DNA of 64,000 nt from UBA4421 sp002704225 (GTDB taxonomy: Bacteria > Pseudomonadota > Gammaproteobacteria > Pseudomonadales > Azotimanducaceae). Each line of letters opens with the position of its first letter. Within the stretch, counting starts at the first letter, position 1. Below are positions 44,148 to 53,092 of the stretch, in pieces. The notes beneath the pieces are model-generated. The model had not been told where the DNA came from. It ran no database searches and saw only the letters and a program-made list of their open reading frames with translations. Location: assembly GCA_902556425.1 (NCBI GenBank), contig CACDWG010000001.1:1-64000 (forward strand). The letters run 5' to 3'. The position numbers were made by a program, and so were the translations under genes.

Positions 44148-44648
44148 TTAACGCTGCATGGCGCTCAGGGGCAGGGTCATTTCTTGATCCTCTGCGGTGG
44201 TGACCTGAACCAGAAATTGGCCTGCTTCCGTCAGGCTGTATCCCAGTTTCTTGAGACCACCGGGGCTGGCGGCGGTAAAGCTCACGCTTTGGTGTCCAAT
44301 GCTTTCCAGCACCATCTTCTGGGCGTCGGCCCGAGCCACAAAGCCAGGGTCCCACTGTTGAATGTGCAGTACCAAGGTGTCGTCCATTTCTTGAATGTTG
44401 ACGATTTCCACCATGGCAGTGCCCTGTGGAGACGTAATACGCACTAAGGAGGCGATGCTGCCGGCCTTGGCCTCGGTCCAGTTTTCTTCCAGAGTTGGGC
44501 CGCCGATGTCGCCGGCCCAACTGCCCGTCATCCATGTCAGGTTGCTGACCACTGGCTGCTCAGACGCTAAATGATGGCCGCCCACTGCTGTGCCGGCGAA
44601 GGTCATGGCAGTAATGAGGGTGATGACGGATAAAATTGCTCGACGCAT
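44148..44648 (-). CDS. DUF6265-like exported protein
   Basis: 166 aa from ATG 44648; the in-frame ATG at 44687 gives a less likely N-terminus. A signal peptide (MRRAILSVITLIT-, cleavage near VGG or AVG) is followed by a lipocalin-like domain opening with NLTWMTGSWAGDIGGPTLEENWTE, the hallmark of the DUF6265 group, and a second MVEIVNIQE strand. Probably periplasmic and possibly a binding protein for small hydrophobic molecules; no activity is known. It lies 27 nt upstream of the PTE-family gene on the same strand, so the two may work together. Confidence 0.8.
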   Translation of the reverse strand: MRRAILSVITLITAMTFAGTAVGGHHLASEQPVVSNLTWMTGSWAGDIGGPTLEENWTEAKAGSIASLVRITSPQGTAMVEIVNIQEMDDTLVLHIQQWDPGFVARADAQKMVLESIGHQSVSFTAASPGGLKKLGYSLTEAGQFLVQVTTAEDQEMTLPLSAMQR

Positions 44649-44752
44649 ATGACTCTCTCGCTGATTGAATTGGATCACTCCAAGCAATCTGCCAGAAAGA
44701 CAGCGATGAGGCTAGACTGTACGCCACATGCTAACCATAAGAGGGAGGGCCC

Positions 44753-45859
44753 ATGCTGTCCAAGGGAGACGACTTTCCAATTCACCAAAGTCCAGAGCCC
44801 ATAGCCTATGCCGGCCAGAGCCGGAATTTTTATGATCGCTATTTTTTCAACGGCTATGACATTGACGGTGACGTTTTTTTCGCTCTGGGCATGGGGATTT
44901 ATCCGCACCTGGACGTAATCGACGCTGGCTTTTCACTGATTCGTAATGGCGTGCAGCACAATATTTTGTGCTCTCGGGCACTGGGTATGGAGCGTATGGA
45001 CACCCAGGTGGGCAGCATCAAGGTTGTTGTCATGGAACCATTGCACAGTCTGCGGATTCTGATTGACGCGCCTCAACACGGCATTGAGGCCGATTTGCTG
45101 TTCCGAGGTCGCGCGCCGGCCCAAGAAGAGCCGCGCTTTACTCGCCGTCTTGGCCCCCAGTTATTTATGGACTACACCCGTTTAACGCAAAACGGCAGTT
45201 GGGAAGGGTGGATCAAGCATCAGGGGGAGCGGGTCGATGTAGCCCCGGCGCGCTGGCTGGGCACCCGAGACCGCTCCTGGGGGGTGCGGCCGATCGGTGA
45301 ACGAGACCCGCAGGCCAATCCGTCAGCGGAACCGTTTCAGCAGTTTTATTGGCTTTGGGCTCCGATAAACTGGGATGACGGTGTGAGTTTGTATCATCTC
45401 AACGATGACGAGTTCGGTGATCCGTGGAACACCGCTGGGGCCTTCGTGCCGCTTAACGGAGCAGGCGATCCAGAACCCATGGCTCACGTGTCATCGCATA
45501 TCGATTTTATTCCCGGCACCCGGCATGCCAAGGAAATCCAGATACAGTGGCAGCGCAGGCGCGATGCTGGTGAGGTCACCATCACCATGCAACCCAAGTT
45601 TCATTGGTATATGAAGGGCGTGGGTTACGGCCACGAAACCTTCGGCCATGGCTTCTACCATGGCGGGCCTGCGTCGACTTATGAAGAGCATACGCTCAGT
45701 GAAGTCGATGACGCCCACACCCTGCACATTCAAGCCATTTGCGACACGCATATGACCGGCTCGTTAGGAGAGCGCCGCGGTCACGGGGTGCTGGAGCAGT
45801 TGATTATCGGGCCGCATAAGCCCTCTGGGTTTACCGAGTTGTTGGATATGGCGCCATAG
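44753..45859 (+). CDS. hypothetical protein, conserved, beta-rich
   Basis: 368 aa with no signal peptide or membrane span. Not recognised with certainty: the alternating beta-strand pattern, the WEGWIKHQGERVDVAP and TRDRSWGVRPIGERD blocks, and a His-rich HFYHGGP-type stretch resemble the DUF7064/DUF7065 lipocalin-like or CrtC-related superfamily sometimes found beside steroid catabolism genes, but this is low confidence. The ATG follows GGGAGGG, a strong ribosome site. It is convergent with the CoA transferase that follows and divergent from the exported DUF6265 gene. Confidence 0.7.
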   Translation: MLSKGDDFPIHQSPEPIAYAGQSRNFYDRYFFNGYDIDGDVFFALGMGIYPHLDVIDAGFSLIRNGVQHNILCSRALGMERMDTQVGSIKVVVMEPLHSLRILIDAPQHGIEADLLFRGRAPAQEEPRFTRRLGPQLFMDYTRLTQNGSWEGWIKHQGERVDVAPARWLGTRDRSWGVRPIGERDPQANPSAEPFQQFYWLWAPINWDDGVSLYHLNDDEFGDPWNTAGAFVPLNGAGDPEPMAHVSSHIDFIPGTRHAKEIQIQWQRRRDAGEVTITMQPKFHWYMKGVGYGHETFGHGFYHGGPASTYEEHTLSEVDDAHTLHIQAICDTHMTGSLGERRGHGVLEQLIIGPHKPSGFTELLDMAP

Positions 45860-45889
45860 CCAGTTTGGCACTGGTTTCATGGGTTTCGA

Positions 45890-47128
45890 CTACTGGGTTT
45901 TGGGCAGTCTCGGTTTCGTACCGATGATGCCGAGCTCTGCCAACTCGACGATTTCCGAGTCGCTGAGCTTCAAAATATCGCCCAGCACAAACGCATTGTG
46001 TTGGCCGAGGGTCGGGGCCGGGCTCGCGATGGGGATAGGCGCAGCTTCGGTGCGAAACGGCGCACTGGCGCTGGGTTGGAGGCCCACATAATCCCGCTCT
46101 AACCATTGCAGGTATTGACGATCTTTTAGCTGGGGTTCGTGTAGCAAATCCTCGCCATTGTTGAGCTTGGCAGCGGTGATGCCCTCGGCCTGCAGTCGGT
46201 GCATAACCGCCTCGGGGGAATGTAGGACTGTCCATTGCGCGACGACCGAATCAAGATCCTGACGTCGCCGAAGCCGGCTGGCCAGATCGCCAAAGTCCGC
46301 CAGTCCGGGTATGAGACGTTGGATGCTGGCCCACTGGTTTTCTGTCTGCACCTGAATCAAAACCCATGCATCCTCGCCCTGACAGGGATACACCCCATAG
46401 GGCGCATGTTCGGGGTGCGCGTTGCCATGGCGTTCTGGGGCTGTGCCGTGCACCGACTGATGTAGCACACCTTGAGCGGCGAGAGGCAGCAGGCATTCCA
46501 CTTGGCTCAGGTCGACAAACTGACCTTGGCCGGTGCGTTGCTTGTGCCACAGTGCCGTCAGAATGGCCGCCGTGCCGTTGAGCCCGCCCACGGCGTCGCC
46601 AAATGCCACATGCTGCATCGTCGGCGGCTGATCCGGGTCACCAACCAAGTGGGGAAGGCCGGAGGAATGCTCAACCGTCGAGCCGTAGGCGCGAAATTCC
46701 GACCAAGGGCCTGTGCTGCCAAAGGCGGGCATAGACACCATGACCAGCTGGGGGTTGGCCTCAATCAAGTGCTGGTAGTCGAGTCTGAGTTTGGGTAGCA
46801 CGCCGCCGGAATAGTTCTCGACGAGGGCGTCGGCGGTAGCCACCAGCTGCAGGAGTAGCTCTCGTCCTCGAGGATGTTCCAGATCCAAGGTGATATCGAG
46901 TTTGTTGCGGTTCACCGAAAGATACTGAGGTGACTTTTCAGCGCCATTGTCTGCAATCCATGCTTCGGTGGCCTCCCAACTGCGCCACCAGTCGAAGCGT
47001 TCGCAGCTTTCGACCTTGATGACCTGAGCCCCCATGTCGGCGAGATTGCGTGTGGCTAGTGGCCCGGCCCACCCCATGGTCAGATCAATGATGCGCAGGC
47101 CTTCGAGGGCGTTATACATGATCGGCAC
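45890..47128 (-). CDS. family III CoA transferase, Asp-bearing member of a pair
   Basis: 412 aa. Starts EGLRIIDLTMGWAGPLATRNLADMGAQVIKVE, with AFGSTGPWSEFRAYG, the catalytic Asp in FGDAVGGLNGTAAI and the conserved NNG-like C-terminal region. The upstream CoA transferase overlaps its start by 17 bp, so the two proteins are translated together and probably form a heterodimer, in which this one carries the catalytic Asp. Transfers CoA to an unknown carboxylate. Same-strand operon with the upstream transferase and the epoxide-hydrolase-like gene. Confidence 0.92.
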   Translation of the reverse strand: MPIMYNALEGLRIIDLTMGWAGPLATRNLADMGAQVIKVESCERFDWWRSWEATEAWIADNGAEKSPQYLSVNRNKLDITLDLEHPRGRELLLQLVATADALVENYSGGVLPKLRLDYQHLIEANPQLVMVSMPAFGSTGPWSEFRAYGSTVEHSSGLPHLVGDPDQPPTMQHVAFGDAVGGLNGTAAILTALWHKQRTGQGQFVDLSQVECLLPLAAQGVLHQSVHGTAPERHGNAHPEHAPYGVYPCQGEDAWVLIQVQTENQWASIQRLIPGLADFGDLASRLRRRQDLDSVVAQWTVLHSPEAVMHRLQAEGITAAKLNNGEDLLHEPQLKDRQYLQWLERDYVGLQPSASAPFRTEAAPIPIASPAPTLGQHNAFVLGDILKLSDSEIVELAELGIIGTKPRLPKTQ

Positions 47129-48260
47129 TCCACAGCATGTTGTCAGCGCCTAGTCCGGCAACCGGTCCGCCAAGGTGGGGTGGAGTCGAGAACAGACGGA
47201 ACGGGGTGGATGGCGCAGCAAACGTCTCACCTGCCGCTTCCACCTGGCTGAAAGCTTGCCGGCTGCGATATTGATCGACGTCAAACAACTCTTCCATGGT
47301 CGGTACTCGAGCCAGCGGAATGCGCATGGCCTGTCCGCGATAGAACAGATCCTCGGCGCTGTGTTTGGATAATGCGGCGAGTATCTCCGGTTCGAGCAGG
47401 TCAGCAGATTCCAGTCGGCTCACGCTGCTTTGAAATAGCTCAATATCGGCAAAATGCTCTAGGTCCAGCAGCTTGCAAAAAGCCTTCCACTGGCCGGGTG
47501 TCAGATTCGTTACACCCAGCCAGCCGTCCTGACACGGCCAAATACCCAGCGGATAGGTGGGGGGGAAGCGATTGATGCCCATTCTGGGTGGCTGGGGGTT
47601 GCCCATGTGGGCGTTAATCGCCGCCAGATCGGTGAAGCACATGTTGGCTTCGAGAACGCTGGCGTCCAGTTGAAAGTGGTCATGGTGATTTCCCATGCGC
47701 TGAGCCAGCAGATGCCCCAGCGCGCCGTTATAGGCGCTAAGGCCACCTATGATTTGTGCTTGAAAGCCCGGGGGAATAATGGGTGGGCCTTCAGGAGTGC
47801 CTATGCCTCGCATCAATCCACTCAGCGCATGAATCGCGGCATCGGAACCGCTCATGTCGCTGTAGGGCCCAGTTAACCCATACCAGCTGATCGCGCAGGT
47901 ATTGGTCTTGATGTCTGACAGGCCGTCCGCGTGGGCTAGGTAGTCCGGATCGAATATCACCAGATCTGCCCGACGAAGAACCGGTTCGTCCGTGAGACGC
48001 GGGTGCGTTGCGACCACACTTTGCTTATTGGTGTGCAGGTATGCATGCATGGCACTGTCGCCATTGGCGAGCAACGGCGACAGGGTTCTGGTGGCAAAGC
48101 CGTTTGCCGGTTCGAGATTCACCACCACCGCGCCGTAGTCGGCAAAGAGCTTGGCGGCATAGCTGGTGGCCACGCTGCCGCTCACGTCGACTACGGTCAG
48201 ATCATGAAAAACGCCTCGCTCGACGTTCATTTTCTGCGTTGGCGTCTCTGCCACGCTCAA
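47112..48260 (-). CDS. family III CoA transferase-like protein, apparently lacking the catalytic Asp
   Basis: 382 aa. A CaiB/BaiF fold is indicated by FHDLTVVDVSGSVATSYAAKLFADYGAVVVNLEP and the later STPFRLFSTPPHLGGPV. At the position of the catalytic aspartate the ungapped alignment gives Gln169 (AQIIGGLSAYNG, compared with GDAVGGLNG in the partner), so this subunit is probably not a free-standing enzyme. Its 3' end overlaps the partner by 17 bp, and its 5' end overlaps the epoxide-hydrolase-like gene by 4 bp. A structural or regulatory subunit of a heterodimeric transferase is the simplest reading. Confidence 0.87.
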   Translation of the reverse strand: MSVAETPTQKMNVERGVFHDLTVVDVSGSVATSYAAKLFADYGAVVVNLEPANGFATRTLSPLLANGDSAMHAYLHTNKQSVVATHPRLTDEPVLRRADLVIFDPDYLAHADGLSDIKTNTCAISWYGLTGPYSDMSGSDAAIHALSGLMRGIGTPEGPPIIPPGFQAQIIGGLSAYNGALGHLLAQRMGNHHDHFQLDASVLEANMCFTDLAAINAHMGNPQPPRMGINRFPPTYPLGIWPCQDGWLGVTNLTPGQWKAFCKLLDLEHFADIELFQSSVSRLESADLLEPEILAALSKHSAEDLFYRGQAMRIPLARVPTMEELFDVDQYRSRQAFSQVEAAGETFAAPSTPFRLFSTPPHLGGPVAGLGADNMLWSADHV

Positions 48261-49234
48261 TCCAATTCCGCCAACCAGTTCAGCAGATACCCGTTCACGG
48301 TCTCGGGGGCTTCCTGTTGGGTCCAGTGCCCTATCTTGGGGATCAGTACATTGGTGCGCAGGTCTTTAACGAAGTTTGGCATGTTCTCAAGCGCGGGCCC
48401 TGCCATGGCGATGACGCCGTCTCGTTCGCCTGCGACAAATAAGGCGGGTTGATGTATCTCGGTGGGTTTGTCCGCACTGAGCTCCCAGGTTTCATTGTGA
48501 TTGCGGTAGTAGTTGAGCGGTCCGAAAAAACCACTGTGAGTAAACTCGTTAACGTAAAAGTCCAGATCCGTGTCGGATAGCCACGGGCCCATGCGTTCGG
48601 GGTCGATGAGGCTGGTGAGTAAGTCGTCGTGCTCTGACTTTTCCCCGAGAATGTTGACGTCCATTTCTCCGCTGGCCAGATGGTAGAACTTGCGTAGGGC
48701 GGTACGTATGTCCTTTTCAAATTCAGCCTCGGCGACGCCGGGCGTTTGGAAGTACAGCTGATAGAAGAATTTGCCCGCAAAGAACGCTTTCATGGCATCC
48801 AGTGGTGGTATGGGTGAGCGTGGGCTGAAGGGGACGGACAAGACCCCGACGGCGGAGAAGATTTCCGGGTGCCATAGGGCGCAGCTCCAAGCGGTGGGGC
48901 CGCCCCAGTCGTGGCCTAGCACAATGGCGGTTTCGTAGCCCAGGGCAGCGACCAGTCCCTTAATGTCGTTGACCACTTCAATTTGATTGTAGGCACCGAT
49001 GTCTGCCGGCTTGTCAGAATCGCCGTAGCCGCGCATGTCGGGTGCCACCACGTGGTAGCCCGCGGCTGCCAGTGGTGCGAACTGATGTCGCCATGAAAAC
49101 CAAGATTCCGGGAATCCGTGTAGCATCACGATGAGCGGGGCATTGGGATCGCCCTGTTCGGCAATATTCAACTCGATGCCGTTTGTTGCGATGCGTCGAT
49201 TGGTAATCTGGGGGAATGCGTTGGACGTTGTCAC
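48257..49234 (-). CDS. alpha/beta hydrolase, epoxide-hydrolase-like
   Basis: 325 aa. Oxyanion motif MLHGFPESWFSWRHQF, DMRGYGDSDKPAD, nucleophile Asp in the elbow GHDWGGPTAW, and the base His in KIGHWTQQEAPE are in the usual order. The Asp nucleophile with HGFPESW is the pattern of soluble epoxide hydrolases and haloalkane dehalogenase-like enzymes. Its 3' end overlaps the next CoA transferase by 4 bp, so it heads a three-gene operon. It may open an epoxide or hydrolyse an ester in the catabolic route. Confidence 0.9.
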   Translation of the reverse strand: MTTSNAFPQITNRRIATNGIELNIAEQGDPNAPLIVMLHGFPESWFSWRHQFAPLAAAGYHVVAPDMRGYGDSDKPADIGAYNQIEVVNDIKGLVAALGYETAIVLGHDWGGPTAWSCALWHPEIFSAVGVLSVPFSPRSPIPPLDAMKAFFAGKFFYQLYFQTPGVAEAEFEKDIRTALRKFYHLASGEMDVNILGEKSEHDDLLTSLIDPERMGPWLSDTDLDFYVNEFTHSGFFGPLNYYRNHNETWELSADKPTEIHQPALFVAGERDGVIAMAGPALENMPNFVKDLRTNVLIPKIGHWTQQEAPETVNGYLLNWLAELD

Positions 49235-49297
49235 CTAGGCTGTTTCCTGAAAACTGCGATCCCGAATCATAGAACCAATATTTGGAGTCAAACAACT

Positions 49298-49943
49298 GTG
49301 CAAAACACGGATGATGTGTCAGCAATATTCTTCGATTTGGATGGCACGCTGACGGATCCCAAGGAGGGAATTACCGGCTGTGTTCAATTCGCCTTGGAAA
49401 ACATGGGTGAAACCGTGCCCGCCAAGGATGAACTGACCTGGTGTATTGGCCCGCCCTTGTTGGAAACTTTCTCGCAGCTGGTCGGGTCTGAACGAGCTCA
49501 GGAAGGCGTTGACTGGTATCGCCAGCGCTTCAGTACCATTGGGTTGTTTGAGAACAAGGTCTACGAAGGCATCCCGGAGGTGTTGAGGGATCTCGCTGGG
49601 CGGATCCCGCTCTATGTGGCGTCCAGTAAGCCCTTGGTCTTTGTGGATCAGATTCTTGCGCATTTTTCGTTGGATGGCTTTTTTTACGCAAACCTTTGGT
49701 TCGGGCCTAGACGGATCGCTTGCAGACAAAAGTGAGCTGTTGGCGCATGCGCTCTCAGAGACCGGTGTGAATGCCCAGGGTGCCTTGATGATTGGCGATC
49801 GTCGTCACGATGCGGTAGGTGCTCAAAACAACGGCATGGACTTTATTGGTGCGCTCTATGGCTATGGCGACATCGATGAGTACCGAGCCTCAGGTTTCAG
49901 TCGCTGGGTATCGTCGCCCGCGGACTTGCTTGCTTTGATCTAG
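49298..49943 (+). pseudogene. HAD-family phosphatase (phosphoglycolate phosphatase-like), frameshifted
   Basis: Two adjacent frames together encode one HAD hydrolase. The first (GTG 49298 to 49735) has motif I FFDLDGTLTD, a cap domain, and motif II in VASSKP; the second, in the +1 frame to 49943, has motif III DKSELLAHAL and motif IV IGDRRHDAVGAQ. The break lies in a run of seven T at 49679-49685, where six T would restore the frame (DGFFTQTFGSGLDGS). As written the protein lacks motifs III and IV. Could be a true pseudogene, a sequencing error, or slippage on the T run. Confidence 0.87.
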
Positions 49944-49950
49944 CCGCTCA

Positions 49951-51033
49951 TTAACCCGGGCGATTGTTTCGTTCGGTGAACAGCTCTTTTGGTCTGATCT
50001 TTTCGTACTCTGCCAAGACGGGAGCAAACTCCTCTGGCGTGCTGGCGTGAATGATGATGCCGTCAGCGCCGGCAGTGAATTGATCCAACCATCGTTGCGC
50101 GCAGGTTTTGGCATCGCCTACGGCTGCGGGTCGCCAGTGTTCTGGTATCAGTTTCTCGATTTCGGCGAGTTCGTTGTAGCTGGCGACGCTGTCGATGGCA
50201 CCCGCCATGTTGGCCACGACGGGTGCGCTGCGAAACGCGTGCAGTGTTTCCATATTCCAGCCGTTGACGTTTACCAGCGCTTCGCCGTAGCCGGGTATTT
50301 GCAGATAAGTGGCCAAACGCGCCACGATGAGTTTCAGGTAACGCTCTTCGCTCACGTCACAAGCGGTTGCGAAGACTGACCACAGTTTGCCGCCGGATCG
50401 GCCGGTTTCGCGTTCACCGGCGCGAAAGTGGGTCACGGCCTCGCTCAAGGCTTGATCGCTCATGAAGGTATGCAGGTGCGCGCCGTCATACACCTTTCCC
50501 GCCTGATGTAAGCTGTTAGGGCCAAAGCCCACGTAGAGCACGGGAATGTCCTCGTTCACATAGTGCGCGAGCTGCAGGGCTGGATAGCTGCCTAAGGCAC
50601 TTTGGTGATTCAGTTCGCGCTCGCCTCGCCACAGCTTGCGCATCAGCTCGATGAATTCCGCCTCCCGCTCAAAGGTGGGGAAGTCGACGTTCATGGCCTT
50701 CCAGCGCAAACCCACACCCTTGGCCAGGCCCAGAGCAAATCTTCCCTCAGAAAGACTGTTTAATGTAGAGCCCATGGAGGCTGTAATCACCGGGTGCCGG
50801 GTATTGAGATTGGTTCCTGAGGTGCCGATATAAATATTCTCGGTCACCGCGGCGACGGCACCGCACAAGGCGGATATTTCTTTGTAGTCAGCCCGCTCGG
50901 AAATCATGATGTTGCCAATGCCCAAGGCTTCAGCGTCTTGGGCCTGCTTTAGAATGTCTCGCGGCGTGCGGCTGTGTCCGGGCAGACCATAGAAGCCGAG
51001 TTCGGGAAATTTTGACGTATACGTGGGGTGCAT
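49951..51033 (-). CDS. LLM class flavin/F420-dependent oxidoreductase
   Basis: 360 aa, full length for the luciferase-like monooxygenase TIM barrel. N-terminal ELGFYGLPGHSRTPRDILKQAQDAE, ISERADYKEIS, TSGTNLNTRHPVITAS, the SEGRFALGLAKGVG motif and GKVYDGAHLHT are family marks; it resembles the TIGR03857 group, often annotated as F420-dependent. Whether the cofactor is FMN or F420 cannot be told here. Found in clusters for degradation of steroid or branched acids. First gene on the minus strand after the HAD remnant; the oxidase gene lies 8 nt upstream. Confidence 0.88.
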   Translation of the reverse strand: MHPTYTSKFPELGFYGLPGHSRTPRDILKQAQDAEALGIGNIMISERADYKEISALCGAVAAVTENIYIGTSGTNLNTRHPVITASMGSTLNSLSEGRFALGLAKGVGLRWKAMNVDFPTFEREAEFIELMRKLWRGERELNHQSALGSYPALQLAHYVNEDIPVLYVGFGPNSLHQAGKVYDGAHLHTFMSDQALSEAVTHFRAGERETGRSGGKLWSVFATACDVSEERYLKLIVARLATYLQIPGYGEALVNVNGWNMETLHAFRSAPVVANMAGAIDSVASYNELAEIEKLIPEHWRPAAVGDAKTCAQRWLDQFTAGADGIIIHASTPEEFAPVLAEYEKIRPKELFTERNNRPG

Positions 51034-51041
51034 GGGGTTCC

Positions 51042-52214
51042 CTAAGGTCGAATGGCTTTCATGTACGGATTGAGAAAGGTTTCCTCAGGATCGACGCTGT
51101 CTCTTACCCGCCACCAGTCAGCCCACTTGTGGTGCTGTTTGGCCAGTTGGTCGCCACTGAGAAAGTTCGCCTTACCCCAATGCGGCCTGCCGTCAAAGTC
51201 TAGGAAGATTTCTTCGCATGCACGGTAGTAGTCGGCATCCGGTAAATTCACGTCCTGATGAACGGAAATGGTGACGGTATCCCGCTGGTAGGCTGTCGAA
51301 AGCCACACATCGTCTGCAGCGAGGGTTCGATATTCCACCGGCCAACGCACGTCGGTAAATGTGTTGTTTAACAGCGACTGAATGGCCTGCATACAGGCGG
51401 GGCCTTGATCCGCCGGTACGCTGTATTCCATTTCCGTGTGCAGGTGCGGGCGATGGTTCGGCAGTACCTCAAAATTCCAAGCGCAGCGTTCACCCTCTCC
51501 GCCCAGCGGGTACTGTGCTGGTGCGTCGGTGGGGTTGATCACTTTCAGATTGGCGCTGTCGGTTTGGGGATACCAGAAAAATTCGCAGTGGCGATTGTTG
51601 GCTATGAGATCGTCGAGGTCGGCCAACAGATCACCCAGGGGCAGTGTCCAGCTGCGTTCTTGCAGCCGATAGGACGGCGCGCAATCCAGCTGCAGTGCCG
51701 TGATTAGCCCAAATGCACCCAGATGCAGGCGGCTTGCCTGCCACAGTTCGCTGTTCTGCTGAGCCGAACATTCCACCACCTCACCAGTGGCAAGTGCGAT
51801 GCGCGCGCCGGACACCCGGCTACTGAGGTTCTGCAGGGTTGCGCCGGTGCCGTGGGTGCCGGTGGCTGTCGCACCGCTGATACTTTGCTGGTCGATATCC
51901 CCTTGGTTCGCCAACGCCAGACCGTGGCGGTGCAGGGCAGGGCCCAAGGTATGGATCTTAGAGCCGCCGCCAACCCATGCGGTGCCCAGATCCGTATCCA
52001 CGGACAGAACGCCGGACAAGGCTTGCAGGTCGGCAATGATGTCGCCATCGACAACAAGTTCTTTGTGGGAATGACCGGCACCGACTGCGCGGAGTGACTT
52101 GCCTGCCTGTGTACTGGCCTTGGCCAGTGCGGCCGCCTGTGCCTCAGAATAGATGAAACTCAGTTGGTCCGGTTTGCTGGACAGGCGTCCGGACCAGTTT
52201 TGCCAATTGGCCAT
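51042..52214 (-). CDS. FAD-linked oxidase, D-arabinono-1,4-lactone oxidase-like
   Basis: 390 aa from ATG 52214, with a weak GAG upstream; the longer frame runs into the next gene. FAD-binding PCMH domain with GAGHSHKELV (possible covalent flavin His), WVGGGSKIHTLGPALHRHGL and the SISGATATGTHGTG segment. The ALO-type substrate domain ends with PHWGKANFL, carrying the conserved HWxK. Such VAO-family enzymes oxidise sugar lactones or aldoses at C-1 or C-2; here it lies among acyl-CoA genes, so its natural substrate may differ. Possible operon with the following enoyl-CoA hydratase and LLM genes. Confidence 0.87.
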   Translation of the reverse strand: MANWQNWSGRLSSKPDQLSFIYSEAQAAALAKASTQAGKSLRAVGAGHSHKELVVDGDIIADLQALSGVLSVDTDLGTAWVGGGSKIHTLGPALHRHGLALANQGDIDQQSISGATATGTHGTGATLQNLSSRVSGARIALATGEVVECSAQQNSELWQASRLHLGAFGLITALQLDCAPSYRLQERSWTLPLGDLLADLDDLIANNRHCEFFWYPQTDSANLKVINPTDAPAQYPLGGEGERCAWNFEVLPNHRPHLHTEMEYSVPADQGPACMQAIQSLLNNTFTDVRWPVEYRTLAADDVWLSTAYQRDTVTISVHQDVNLPDADYYRACEEIFLDFDGRPHWGKANFLSGDQLAKQHHKWADWWRVRDSVDPEETFLNPYMKAIRP

Positions 52215-52233
52215 AGGTATCTCGCTCTGTTGG

Positions 52234-53073
52234 TTAGCGGCCCTGAAATTCCGGCGCGCGTTTCGCCATAAATGCCGCGACGGCTTCTTTGTGATCTTCG
52301 GTGGCCGCACAGCGCATTAAGGTATCGGCTTCGCGGGCCAAGTTGTCTCGTAGTGTGCCTTCAATGGCGCTGTTGATGTTCCGTTTCATAAAACCCAAGG
52401 CGATGGGCGGGCCCGAGGCAATCTGTCTTGCCAGCTCGGTAACCGCTGCCGGAAAGCGCTCGTCATCCACCACTTGATTGAAGATGCCTAAGGCTAAGGC
52501 TTCGTCTGCTTGGACTCTTCGCCCCGTGAAATACAACTCCTTGGTTTTGGCCGGCCCAACCAACTGATTGAGTAGCCAACTGCCGCCATAGTCACCGGAA
52601 AAGCCGATGTTGCGATAGGCCGTGGTAACGAAGCTCGACGCCGCCGCGATGCGGATGTCGCAGGCTAACGCAATACACATGCCTGCTCCAGCAGCCACGC
52701 CGGGTAGTGCGGCGATGGTGGGTTTTGCATGATCAAACAGTCGTAGGGTGAGCGTTTCCTGTTTATGAATCAGGGCCCGCACCTTATTGTCCATTGTGGG
52801 TCGTTCAGTTCGTGGCGTATTGGCTGCTTGTGCATTGTTGTCGCTCATGCCGCCCACATCGCCACCGGCGCAAAAAGCGGATCCGGCACCGGTGATGACA
52901 ATGCAGCCCACATCGTTTCGGGTTTCCAGCGCCAACAGTGTTTGGCGCAGCGCGGGTGTGAGATTGTCAGAAAGGGCGTTACGTTTCTCTGGTCGGTTCA
53001 AGGTGATCGTGGCCACACGCTGGTCAATGTTGCACAACAGCTCATCGGTTCCGGTATTCAAATTCTCACTCAT
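52234..53073 (-). CDS. enoyl-CoA hydratase/isomerase family protein
   Basis: 279 aa. ATG 53073 is chosen because GAGGGGA lies 6 nt upstream; an ATG at 53106 is less suited. Crotonase fold with TGAGSAFCAGGDVGGMS and ALPGVAAGAGMCIALACD oxyanion-hole segments. At the usual second Glu position there is Gly-Asp (GFSGDYGGSWLL), a feature of one large subgroup of this family. It hydrates, isomerises or otherwise processes an acyl-CoA intermediate. Part of the minus-strand cluster with the oxidase, LLM and CoA transferase genes. Confidence 0.9.
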   Translation of the reverse strand: MSENLNTGTDELLCNIDQRVATITLNRPEKRNALSDNLTPALRQTLLALETRNDVGCIVITGAGSAFCAGGDVGGMSDNNAQAANTPRTERPTMDNKVRALIHKQETLTLRLFDHAKPTIAALPGVAAGAGMCIALACDIRIAAASSFVTTAYRNIGFSGDYGGSWLLNQLVGPAKTKELYFTGRRVQADEALALGIFNQVVDDERFPAAVTELARQIASGPPIALGFMKRNINSAIEGTLRDNLAREADTLMRCAATEDHKEAVAAFMAKRAPEFQGR

Positions 53074-53092
53074 GGTGTTCCCCTCAAGTCGT

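Noticed and set aside
49679..49685. Programmed frameshift in the HAD gene
   Set aside because: There is no stimulatory structure or Shine-Dalgarno element that I can see, and the family is not known for it. Error or slippage is simpler.
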